Assembly: GCA_949440065.1 (NCBI GenBank)
Contig: CASRZP010000018.1
Coordinates: 1 to 17,338 of the forward strand
Direction: 5' to 3'
Source of the DNA: an uncultured Bacilli bacterium
Lineage (GTDB): Bacteria > Bacillota_I > Bacilli_A > RF39 > UBA660
Length of the DNA stretch: 17,338 nucleotides
Shown here: piece by piece, positions 1 to 6,087 of the stretch
Layout of the letters: each line of letters begins with the position of its first letter
How positions within the stretch are numbered: position 1 is the stretch's first letter
The notes under the pieces: model-generated
Databases searched by the model: none
What the model was told of the DNA's origin: nothing
Seen by the model: the letters and a program-made list of their open reading frames with translations, nothing else
Position numbers and translations under genes: made by a program

Positions 1-1
1 C

Positions 2-952
2 AATGGTCAAGTACTAGAAGTAAAAACAACTAACTTAGATGAGACAAACGCTTGGTGGGAGCAATTGTTCGTTGATTTTGATTATCTCATTGGAAAGACT
101 AGAGGAGATTACTCTTCTATTCAAGAAGCTTTATATGCTGCTGCTAATGATCAGTTGTTATATCTTTTACCCGATACATATGATGAAGATTTAATTATCG
201 ATAAAAATGTTATTATTTATGGTTTAGATAAGGATTCGACAATCATTAAGGGAACGCTTGAGTTAAGAGGTAACTATCATGTATCGCTAGTGAATTTAAC
301 GGTACATGGTAATCATGATAAGAATACGATTACGTTAAGTGATGCTACTTTACAAATGGTAGATAGTATCATCGAAGGTGGCAAGGTAGGTATTTTAGCT
401 CATGGTAATGCGGTGATAAGATTAAGTGGTGTTTCTATTAGAAATTTTATAGAAACAGGAGTTATGGCTACCGATAATGTTTCATGTAACATTATGGATA
501 GTGAATTCATCGGTACAACAAATCAAGAAAATGGAATCATCTATTTGGATAACACATCTGGTACGATTATGGATACTGCATTTAGTCATTTGCACTATGG
601 TGTTAGCATAGACGATAAGTGTAAAGATAATGTAAAGTTAGGGGAGGGTATAACTTATTCTAACTGTATGGAAGATTTACATATTCATATGGATATTGCT
701 GATACAAGTATTACAGATAGTAATTCTAATTCACAAGATGAGAACCAGAAAGACTTGGCAACGAATTCTAATGATGAAAAAACAAATTTATCTGATGAAT
801 GGAATGATTCAAATGAATTTACACAAGAATCTGTTAATGATTTAGATACGCATTTAACGATAGATAATATTAACAGTATAAATGAATCTATTCAACATGT
901 ATTAGAACAAATCGATTCAATTATGCCAAGTAGCAGTCAAATTACACAGTAA
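2..952 (+). CDS. Right-handed beta-helix protein, 5'-partial
   Basis: The reading frame is open from the window edge (NGQVLEVKTT...) to a TAA at 950, so the gene begins upstream; the TTG at 65 is merely an internal codon. The readable 316 residues start with a short Trp-containing stretch, then IGKTRGDYSSIQEAL, the usual entry of pectate-lyase-like solenoids (a fold of stacked short beta strands). Regularly spaced strands follow (DLIIDKNVIIYG, TIIKGTLELRG, VSLVNLTVHG, TLQMVDSIIEGG, VIRLSGVSIRN). The last roughly 100 residues are Asn/Ser/Asp/Glu-rich and probably disordered, ending in a short amphipathic segment. No signal peptide, membrane segment or cell-wall anchor is visible in this part. 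The fold call is fairly safe; no enzymatic function can be assigned, because such folds serve as lyases, adhesins and structural proteins. It is the only gene left of the dif site and reads toward it. Confidence 0.7.
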   Translation, partial: NGQVLEVKTTNLDETNAWWEQLFVDFDYLIGKTRGDYSSIQEALYAAANDQLLYLLPDTYDEDLIIDKNVIIYGLDKDSTIIKGTLELRGNYHVSLVNLTVHGNHDKNTITLSDATLQMVDSIIEGGKVGILAHGNAVIRLSGVSIRNFIETGVMATDNVSCNIMDSEFIGTTNQENGIIYLDNTSGTIMDTAFSHLHYGVSIDDKCKDNVKLGEGITYSNCMEDLHIHMDIADTSITDSNSNSQDENQKDLATNSNDEKTNLSDEWNDSNEFTQESVNDLDTHLTIDNINSINESIQHVLEQIDSIMPSSSQITQ

Positions 953-958
953 AATGTG

Positions 959-990
959 AAAAACTATTTTTCAAAAGAGAAATAGTTTTT
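959..990 (+). terminator. Intrinsic terminator of the beta-helix gene
   Basis: An 11-bp perfect stem, AAAAACTATTT with AAATAGTTTTT, encloses a 10-nt loop and begins 7 nt after the stop codon at 952. The right arm ends in a T-run that continues after the stem. It is A/T-only at the base, but length and position are typical. Confidence 0.8.
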
Positions 991-1002
991 TTATATAAAA
1001 CA

Positions 1003-1029
1003 GCACGCGCATCCTCGTGCATCGAGGAT
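1003..1029. repeat. Overlapping hairpins with mutually exclusive arms
   Basis: GCACG (1003-1007) can pair with CGTGC (1016-1020), while ATCCTCG (1011-1017) can pair with CGAGGAT (1023-1029) over the loop TGCAT. The two stems share bases 1016-1017, so only one can form fully. It is a GC-rich island in otherwise A/T DNA and has no T-run after it. Function unknown. Confidence 0.5.
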
Positions 1030-1253
1030 ATTTAAGATGATTAATTATGCACCTTAATGCAAGCTTAAAATGATGATTTATTTAATAAATACGTAATAAC
1101 GTAAAAAAATTTAGTTTAATTATTAATACAAGAACTTTAATCCATATAATCAATAGCAAGTGGATATAAAACAAGATAGTAGAAATACATTAAAATATAA
1201 ACATTATCTTTGATTTATATATTATATAAAGAAATAAAAAAAGAAATTATTCA

Positions 1254-1281
1254 ACTTCCGATAATATATATTATGTTAACT
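1254..1281 (+). other. dif: dif chromosome-dimer resolution site (XerC/XerD target)
   Basis: The site has an 11-nt left arm ACTTCCGATAA, a 6-nt centre TATATA and an 11-nt right arm TTATGTTAACT. The B. subtilis dif sequence, recalled from memory, has arms ACTTCCTAGAA and TTATGTAAACT around the same centre, so 25 of 28 positions agree. In that system one Xer monomer binds each arm and strand exchange occurs at the edges of the centre. Support comes from position: the site lies in a gene-free region exactly where gene orientation switches, and an XerD-like recombinase is encoded about 2.2 kb away. I see no second complete copy that would mark a Xer-integrated element. Confidence 0.88.
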
Positions 1282-1411
1282 TCTCAAATCTAATACAACG
1301 AATCAAAGAAATAATTGTATCTCTTCTATCGTCATATTAGAAATAGCATAACATAAATTTGGGTATTATGATTAATTTATTCTTATCGAACAAACTGATA
1401 TGCATATTTCT

Positions 1412-1443
1412 TTGTCTAAGTAATTAATAAATTACTTAGACAA
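1412..1443. repeat. 14-bp perfect inverted repeat, possible weak terminator
   Basis: TTGTCTAAGTAATT and its exact complement flank the 4-nt loop AATA, 41 nt beyond the stop codon of the minus-strand lipoprotein gene. No T-run follows on either strand, so it is not a canonical intrinsic terminator. It could stabilise a transcript end or be a protein-binding palindrome. Confidence 0.6.
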
Positions 1444-1484
1444 TATTATCATAACATAACTTTTTAAAAATAGCTATTTAAATT

Positions 1485-1940
1485 TTAACGATTTATGACA
1501 AAAGATGCATTATTCGTTACAACGCCTGAATAAAAGATAAGTGAATACTCTTCTTTTTCTGGTACTTCATAAATCAATTCATAAGTAATCTCTTCATTAG
1601 ATGCTATAGGATAATTTTCACTAGAAACAGGCAAATAAGACTGATTATCTATTGATAAAGAAAAACTATTGCCACTAACATTAACACTGTTTTTACTATT
1701 GTTTTTAATCTTAAAAGATAATATCATAACTTTATTCCCTGCATTAGCGGTTAAATGTAGATATTCATCTTTAAATGTTGCATTTTCTAAAGTAACTTGA
1801 AAATGATCAATTTTTGCTTCCTCTTGTACTTTATAAGAAGTTTTATTCTCTTCTTTTAAGGATAAATCTTGGCATCCTGTTAAAAAAGAAATACTTCCAA
1901 TAGTTACTAATATTAAACTAAATAACTTACTTTTTTTCAT
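1485..1940 (-). CDS. Secreted lipoprotein with DUF4352-like domain
   Basis: The 151-residue product starts MKKSKLFSLI with a hydrophobic stretch and the lipobox LTGC, so signal peptidase II cleavage before C23 would leave a lipid-anchored protein on the outer face of the membrane. After a short Lys/Glu-rich linker (to about residue 45) the rest is all-beta: VTLENATF, HLTANAGNKVMILSFKIKNNSKNSVNV, FSLSIDNQSYLPV, ITYELIYEVP. The KVMILSFKIKNNS strand followed by a SLSIDNQSY strand resembles the immunoglobulin-like DUF4352 (telokin-like) family, whose role is generally unknown. It is monocistronic, and its promoter region lies back-to-back with the start of the DUF1540 gene. It is the first minus-strand gene right of dif. 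The lipoprotein call is strong; the domain call is moderate. Confidence 0.75.
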   Translation of the reverse strand: MKKSKLFSLILVTIGSISFLTGCQDLSLKEENKTSYKVQEEAKIDHFQVTLENATFKDEYLHLTANAGNKVMILSFKIKNNSKNSVNVSGNSFSLSIDNQSYLPVSSENYPIASNEEITYELIYEVPEKEEYSLIFYSGVVTNNASFVINR

Positions 1941-1979
1941 TGTTCCCTACTCTTCTTTCTTTTATTATGATTCATTTTT

Positions 1980-2008
1980 ATTATAACGAAATTTTTAAAA
2001 ATGATAAA
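1980..2008 (-). promoter_or_regulatory. Possible promoter of the lipoprotein gene
   Basis: Read on the minus strand, a perfect -10 TATAAT (1980-1985) follows a weak -35 TTTATC (2003-2008) after 17 nt. A start about 7 nt downstream would give a leader of roughly 30 nt. The -35 match is poor. Confidence 0.4.
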
Positions 2009-2042
2009 GTATATTTTTTAAATTTTTTCTCATACTATAAAT

Positions 2043-2047
2043 GGAGG
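2043..2047 (+). promoter_or_regulatory. SD sequence that fixes the DUF1540 start
   Basis: GGAGG lies 8 nt before the ATG at 2056. The upstream in-frame ATG at 2041 overlaps this SD and has none of its own, so the shorter protein is the real one. Confidence 0.8.
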
Positions 2048-2055
2048 TTGATGAT

Positions 2056-2238
2056 ATGGCAAAAAAGAAAGACGAAAACATCAATAAAAGCATCAAATGT
2101 GACGTAGAATCTTGTCAACATAACGATTGTGACTGTGGTTGCTGTACACTAGATGAAATCAAAGTTAGTTGTCAATGTGCTAGTGATGAAGCAGAAGAAA
2201 AAGATGTAACCATTTGTGATAGTTTTGAATGCAAATAA
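2056..2238 (+). CDS. DUF1540 cysteine-rich small protein
   Basis: The 60-residue product has ten cysteines (C15, C20, C25, C27, C29, C30, C39, C41, C54, C59). The pattern IKCDVESCQHN, then CTLDEIKVS, ending TICDSFECK is that of DUF1540, a family of small Cys-rich proteins of Firmicutes thought to bind metal; its biochemical role is not established. Start chosen at 2056 because of the SD noted separately. Just upstream, a CATACTAT at 2031-2038 resembles the -10 of sporulation sigma factors, but a transcript from it would begin inside the SD, so I do not call a promoter. The gene converges on deoB and shares a terminator with it. Confidence 0.85.
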   Translation: MAKKKDENINKSIKCDVESCQHNDCDCGCCTLDEIKVSCQCASDEAEEKDVTICDSFECK

Positions 2239-2239
2239 C

Positions 2240-2276
2240 AAAAGAGGAGTTCAAAGAATACTTAACTCCCCTTTTT
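2240..2276. terminator. Bidirectional terminator between the DUF1540 gene and deoB
   Basis: A 12-bp stem, AAAAGAGGAGTT (2240-2251) with AACTCCCCTTTT (2264-2275), encloses a 12-nt loop. One position is an A/C mismatch in plus-strand RNA but a G-U pair in minus-strand RNA, so the hairpin is slightly stronger for deoB. T-runs are present on both sides. It overlaps the deoB stop codon. Confidence 0.8.
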
Positions 2277-3441
2277 ATTGTAAATTAGATAATATACTTG
2301 TTCCTATTTCTGGTTCTTCTACTTGGAAATTGTCTGCAATTGTAGCACCTATGTCTGCTAAAGAGGCAAATGGTGATAAAATTCCTGGTGTTTTAAAGTC
2401 CCTACTAAATAAGATAACAGGAACATTTTCTCTTGTATGATCACTTCCTTGAAACGTTGGATCGTTTCCGTGATCTGCCGTAATAATAAATAAGTCTTCT
2501 GTTCCTAATTTATTTAACATTAAAGGAATTTCTACATCTAACTCTTCAATTGCTTTAGCATACCCGTTAACGTCTCTTTTATGGCCATATAACGAATCGA
2601 AATCACTTAAATTAGCATAACATAGTCCAGTAAAGTTTTTATCCATAATGGACGATAATTTATTCACTACATCATGATTATCTGTAGCTTTAATCACTTT
2701 AGTAATTCCTTCTCCATCAAAAATATCATTGATTTTTCCAATAGAAATCACGTTTAACCCATGATTTTTTAATGAACACAAAACTGACTCTTTAGGAGGT
2801 TTTACAGCGTAATCACAACGTTCATTTGTCCAGTGAAAGTGTCCTATGTTTCCTGTAAAGGGTCTTGCGATTACTCTACCTACTTTCCACTCTTCTTTTA
2901 AGGTAATTGCTCTTATCTTTTCACAATATTGATGAAGTTGCCCAACGGATACAATAGCATCATGTGCTGCTACTTGTAAATTAGAATCAGAATTAGTAAA
3001 GACAATCAAAGAACCATAATTCACTTGGCGTTCTCCTAATTCATTTAATACTTCATCTTCTTCCATTCTTTTATTTCCAATGACACTTCTTCCTGTTACT
3101 TGTTCGATCATTTCAATGAGTTCAACAGGAAATCCATTTTGTGTAAAAGTTTTAAAAGGAACACTAGACTTTATTCCCATCATCTCATAATGTCCTGATA
3201 AAGTATCTTTTCCTACATTAGTAGGACGTGCAATGGTATAATAAGCATCTACTTGATTATTTTCATCCATTTGAATAGTATTTAAAAATCCTAATTTTTT
3301 TAAATTGGGAATAAACAAATCATAATGTTCTTTAATATGTCCTAGCGTATTGGCACTAGTATCTTGATACTTATCAGCATCCATTGCAGCACCTACACCT
3401 AGGGAATCTAATACGATTAAAAAAATTCTTTTAAATCTCAT
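2275..3441 (-). CDS. deoB: Phosphopentomutase
   Basis: This 388-residue cytoplasmic enzyme interconverts ribose-1-phosphate (or deoxyribose-1-phosphate) and the 5-phosphate, linking nucleoside breakdown to the pentose phosphate pathway. It belongs to the alkaline-phosphatase-like metalloenzymes. Visible landmarks are IVLDSLGVGA (D12), GKDTLSGHYEMMG with T80 at the place of the phosphorylated threonine, NLSDFDSLYGHKRD (D282, H287), ITADHGNDPT (D323, H324) and SDHTREN (H335). These match the two-manganese ligand set known from the family. Length is typical and all key residues are present. The start ATG lies 11 nt inside the end of xerD, indicating translational coupling. xerD-deoB is a known Bacillus order (ripX-drm), but the purine nucleoside phosphorylase gene that follows there is absent. 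Confidence 0.95.
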   Translation of the reverse strand: MRFKRIFLIVLDSLGVGAAMDADKYQDTSANTLGHIKEHYDLFIPNLKKLGFLNTIQMDENNQVDAYYTIARPTNVGKDTLSGHYEMMGIKSSVPFKTFTQNGFPVELIEMIEQVTGRSVIGNKRMEEDEVLNELGERQVNYGSLIVFTNSDSNLQVAAHDAIVSVGQLHQYCEKIRAITLKEEWKVGRVIARPFTGNIGHFHWTNERCDYAVKPPKESVLCSLKNHGLNVISIGKINDIFDGEGITKVIKATDNHDVVNKLSSIMDKNFTGLCYANLSDFDSLYGHKRDVNGYAKAIEELDVEIPLMLNKLGTEDLFIITADHGNDPTFQGSDHTRENVPVILFSRDFKTPGILSPFASLADIGATIADNFQVEEPEIGTSILSNLQ

Positions 3442-4387
3442 TTTTTTCTCCTCTTTCGCTTTTTCTTAGATGATGTTTTTTATAATCATCATGTACTTTT
3501 TCATTAGAAATATGCGTGTATATTTTGGTTGTAGTAATATCTTCGTGTCCTAGTAATTCTTGAATTACGCGAAGATTAGCCCCGTGTTTTAGCATTGTCG
3601 TTGCAAATGAATGGCGTATGGTATGGGGAGATACTTCTTTTTTTATGCCTTGTGCTACTAGTATTTTCTTTAAATTTTTAAAAAAACCTTGTCTAGTCAT
3701 TCCTTCTCCATGATTGTTTAAAAATAGGATATCCGTTTGGGGTTTACCTTTTACCAATAAGGATGGACGAACTTCTAAATAGCGTTCTACATAATATTTT
3801 GCATAGTCACCAAAGGGAATAACTCGCTCTTTTCTCCCCTTCCCTTTAATGGTAATCAATTGTGTTGAAAAGTCAAGGTCAAATATTGTCAATTTCACTA
3901 ATTCGCTAATTCTTAACCCAGTGGCATACATTAATTCTAACATAGCTTTATTACGATAGTCAAAGGCATTATTTAAAGGAATATTTAATAACTGTTCCAT
4001 TTCGTTAGCATTTAACACTTCTGGTAATTTTCTTCCTATTTTAGGAGGAGTAATACCCGCGGTAATATCTAATGGTAATTCTTTTTCTTTCACTAAATAT
4101 AGAGAAAATTGACGAATCGTGGTTAAGTGTCTAGCCATACTTTTAGCACTTAACGTGTGACCTAAATGGTTTAAATATTCTTTTACCATCGTTTTATTTA
4201 AGTGACTAACAAGAAAATCTATTCTTGTCGTTGAATCGTTTTTATCATGATGATTATAATGTTCATCTAACCACTGGATAAAAATTTTTAAATCTTCTTG
4301 GTAGGACTTAACAGTTGAACTTTCTACTAACCCTTTTTCTATCTTGCAATAGGAAAGAAAATCTTCTTTGGCATCTTCAATTTGCAT
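3431..4387 (-). CDS. xerD: Tyrosine recombinase XerD
   Basis: This 318-residue site-specific recombinase resolves chromosome dimers at dif together with XerC. Residues 5-105 form the SAM-like core-binding domain (DFLSYCKIEKGL, KSMARHLTTIRQFSLYLVKE). The catalytic domain contains R159 (YATGLRISEL), K183 (IKGKGRKERVIP), H255 and R258 (SPHTIRHSFAT), H281 (LLGHEDI) and nucleophile Y290 (TKIYTH), so it appears complete. The start at 4387 has GGTGG 5 nt upstream. It is first in an overlapping operon with deoB, the arrangement of B. subtilis ripX-drm. This, together with the nearby dif site, favours housekeeping XerD over a phage integrase. XerD versus XerC cannot be settled by motif alone. Confidence 0.9.
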   Translation of the reverse strand: MQIEDAKEDFLSYCKIEKGLVESSTVKSYQEDLKIFIQWLDEHYNHHDKNDSTTRIDFLVSHLNKTMVKEYLNHLGHTLSAKSMARHLTTIRQFSLYLVKEKELPLDITAGITPPKIGRKLPEVLNANEMEQLLNIPLNNAFDYRNKAMLELMYATGLRISELVKLTIFDLDFSTQLITIKGKGRKERVIPFGDYAKYYVERYLEVRPSLLVKGKPQTDILFLNNHGEGMTRQGFFKNLKKILVAQGIKKEVSPHTIRHSFATTMLKHGANLRVIQELLGHEDITTTKIYTHISNEKVHDDYKKHHLRKSERGEKNEI

Positions 4388-4407
4388 TTTACCACCAAGT
4401 ATAGTGT

Positions 4408-4437
4408 ATCATAAAATATAAAATTTGGATATAGCAA
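4408..4437 (-). promoter_or_regulatory. Possible promoter of xerD-deoB
   Basis: On the minus strand TTGCTA (4432-4437) and TATGAT (4408-4413) are separated by 18 nt, about 20 nt before the xerD start codon. The match to the vegetative consensus is fair. Confidence 0.4.
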
Positions 4438-4446
4438 TTATTAAGG

Positions 4447-4477
4447 AAAAAAAGATATATCACATTAAGTTTATATC
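4447..4477 (-). terminator. Weak intrinsic terminator of the first surface-protein gene
   Basis: On the minus strand GATATA and TATATC form a 6-bp stem around a 12-nt loop, followed by seven T. It begins 3 nt after the stop codon. The stem is short and A/T-rich. Confidence 0.5.
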
Positions 4478-4480
4478 CTT

Positions 4481-5851
4481 TTATTTTTTAATATCGATTA
4501 CAGCACGAGCTCCGATATTAACAATTGACGTAGGACGATGATATACGCTACCATCATGACTTACATGCCATGCTTCACTAGAAGAAGGTGAATATGACGA
4601 AGACGTCCAATATCCAACATTATTTTTTTCTCCTTCTTGATTGGCAGTTCCACCAAAAGAGATTGAATCTATAAAATAATTATACATCCATATAGGACAA
4701 CTACCATTATTTATTCCCGAGTTATCTGTTTGCCAAACCAAGCAACCAAATGAGGAGGCTTCTTGAATAGTAATTAATCTGGCTTTTGTAGTTTGCCTTG
4801 GTAATATATAGTTGTTTACTTGGCAATACAAATTTTCATCACATCCAGTATAAGCGTTGTCTTTAAATATCGTTGTTCCTAATGTATAACTTTGATCTAA
4901 TACATTTGTCCAATTATTGGTTGCATTTTCCAATAATGACAATATAGTTAAAGGTCCTTTTGTATTATCATTATTTGTATGCCATGCAGTAGTATACATT
5001 GTGTTTTCTCTTTGTTGTAGGGTTAAGGTATCCCCGTTATCGCTCATTACATGAAAATATTTTTCTTCGGTATCGTTTACTTTGTATTTAATTATTGTTC
5101 CTACTTCATAAGTTTTTGGTGAATTGATTGCTTGGCAAGTAGCTTCTTCTCCTGTTACGCAAAATGTGCTTGATCCTGTTGTTTGATCATATTTCCAAAT
5201 ATGAGTAATATTGTCATTTTTTGGTGATTCCACTGGTGTAGCTAATACATCTTGTTTTGCATACACATTAATTCTTACGCCATATTTTCTTGATTCTCCG
5301 CTTGGAATTTTTGTATTTTCATCTACCCAAAGACGTAAGCGGTAATTATGAATTGTCGTTCCTTCAGTATAAAATGCTCCAGAATCTAAAATCATACTTC
5401 CAATAGGAGAACCTATTTCACGTTGATTTTCTATAGGAACAAAGTTTGTGGGAGCTAAAACTTCTTGATAGGTAGTATCTGGATCAACAGCTCGTTCTAA
5501 GTAAAGTTTTACTTCATTATCTTCTAAAGGTGTCATATCTGTTATAGGAATTTTGACTGCACTTACTTCATAAGAGATAACATTACTTTTACCTAATGTT
5601 GCTGTCACCGTGAAGTCAAACACATTATTTGTTCCTGTTAATACTTTTCCTGTTTCATCACTCATTGGGTACGCTTCATTTAATAGAATTCCTGTTTTTC
5701 CTTCTGTGTAAGTCAACATAATGGTACTTGATTCCACAATATTTTCAACCGTTCCTTGCTTAGTAAATGTAAACGCGGCAAAAGTTACTCCGATGGTTGC
5801 TACCATTAATAACAATAACATAATAATCGGAAATATTATTTTCTTCTTCAT
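4481..5851 (-). CDS. Secreted surface protein, SipW/TasA-like N-terminus
   Basis: A 456-residue product. Residues 6-26 are a hydrophobic segment followed by VTFAAFTFTKQGTVENIV, the look of SipW-type signal peptides used by TasA/camelysin proteins. Residues 35-200 are a predicted beta domain (TIMLTYTEGKTGILLNE, FDFTVTATL, RLRLWVDE, YGVRINVYAKQ). Residues 217-456 are a separate module with six cysteines (C231, C239, C337, C343, C370, C385), the segments SCPIWMYNY and VGYWTSSSY, and a terminal GARAVIDIKK. That end resembles carbohydrate- or ligand-binding C-type-lectin-like or Fib_succ_major domains, but this is tentative. No LPXTG or other anchor is visible and no SipW-like peptidase gene is in the window. 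A near relative lies at 15505-17196. It is transcribed in the same direction as essC but separated from it by a terminator-like element, so it is probably a separate unit. Confidence 0.75.
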   Translation of the reverse strand: MKKKIIFPIIMLLLLMVATIGVTFAAFTFTKQGTVENIVESSTIMLTYTEGKTGILLNEAYPMSDETGKVLTGTNNVFDFTVTATLGKSNVISYEVSAVKIPITDMTPLEDNEVKLYLERAVDPDTTYQEVLAPTNFVPIENQREIGSPIGSMILDSGAFYTEGTTIHNYRLRLWVDENTKIPSGESRKYGVRINVYAKQDVLATPVESPKNDNITHIWKYDQTTGSSTFCVTGEEATCQAINSPKTYEVGTIIKYKVNDTEEKYFHVMSDNGDTLTLQQRENTMYTTAWHTNNDNTKGPLTILSLLENATNNWTNVLDQSYTLGTTIFKDNAYTGCDENLYCQVNNYILPRQTTKARLITIQEASSFGCLVWQTDNSGINNGSCPIWMYNYFIDSISFGGTANQEGEKNNVGYWTSSSYSPSSSEAWHVSHDGSVYHRPTSIVNIGARAVIDIKK

Positions 5852-5884
5852 TTTATCTACCCTTTTTCTCTATGATTACTTATC

Positions 5885-5893
5885 ATTATACCA
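5885..5893 (-). promoter_or_regulatory. Extended -10 promoter of the first surface-protein gene
   Basis: The minus strand reads TGGTATAAT, a TGn extended -10, about 34 nt before the start codon. No good -35 is present at 17 nt, which extended -10 promoters tolerate. The paralog at 17226-17234 has TGGTATACT at a similar distance. Confidence 0.6.
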
Positions 5894-5935
5894 CAAGCTC
5901 TTTCAATTTAGATAAAAATTCACAAATGACGAACA

Positions 5936-6081
5936 AAAAAGGGTTCTTAAACATTAAGGGGTGCTAATCAAAATTTTAGCATCTTTTATACTAATAAAAA
6001 TGCTAAAAATATCAAACTCTTAGCATTTCTATAAAACATAATCTTGAACTAGCACCCCTAAAAGTGCAAGAACCACTTTTT
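5936..6081 (-). terminator. Nested inverted-repeat element with terminal U-tract
   Basis: Outer stem: GGTTCTT (5942-5948) with AAGAACC (6068-6074), extended by an A-run and a T-run. Second stem: AGGGGTGCTA (5957-5966) with TAGCACCCCT (6050-6059), a perfect 10 bp. Inside, the ATGCTAA segment at 6000-6006 can pair with TTTTAGCAT on one side (5974-5982) or with TTAGCATTT on the other (6020-6028), so two inner hairpins exclude each other. On the minus strand the outer stem is followed by C and six T, so it can terminate essC transcripts. Its size (about 145 nt) far exceeds an ordinary terminator. It could instead be a structured RNA or a MITE-like repeat; no other copy is in the window. Confidence 0.65.
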
Positions 6082-6087
6082 CTTCTT

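Larger units (their letters stand above)
991..1484. other. Gene-free terminus intergenic region
   Basis: About 490 bases with no credible ORF on either strand and very high A+T. It contains a dif-like site (1254-1281), a small GC-rich hairpin cluster (1003-1029) and a 14-bp perfect inverted repeat (1412-1443). Gene direction changes across it, from plus on the left to mostly minus on the right. Confidence 0.7.

Noticed and set aside
2009..2038. Sporulation sigma-E-like promoter (GTATATT, CATACTAT) for the DUF1540 gene
   Set aside because: A transcript from it would start inside the SD at 2043-2047, and no other sporulation gene is in the window.
3431..4387. Phage or integrative-element integrase
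   Set aside because: Overlap with deoB, typical XerD length and motifs, and absence of attachment-site repeats or other phage genes point to housekeeping XerD.
4481..5851. Diversity-generating retroelement target protein
   Set aside because: The C-terminal module is reminiscent of C-type-lectin-like variable proteins, but no reverse transcriptase or template repeat is present and differences between the paralogs are not adenine-specific.
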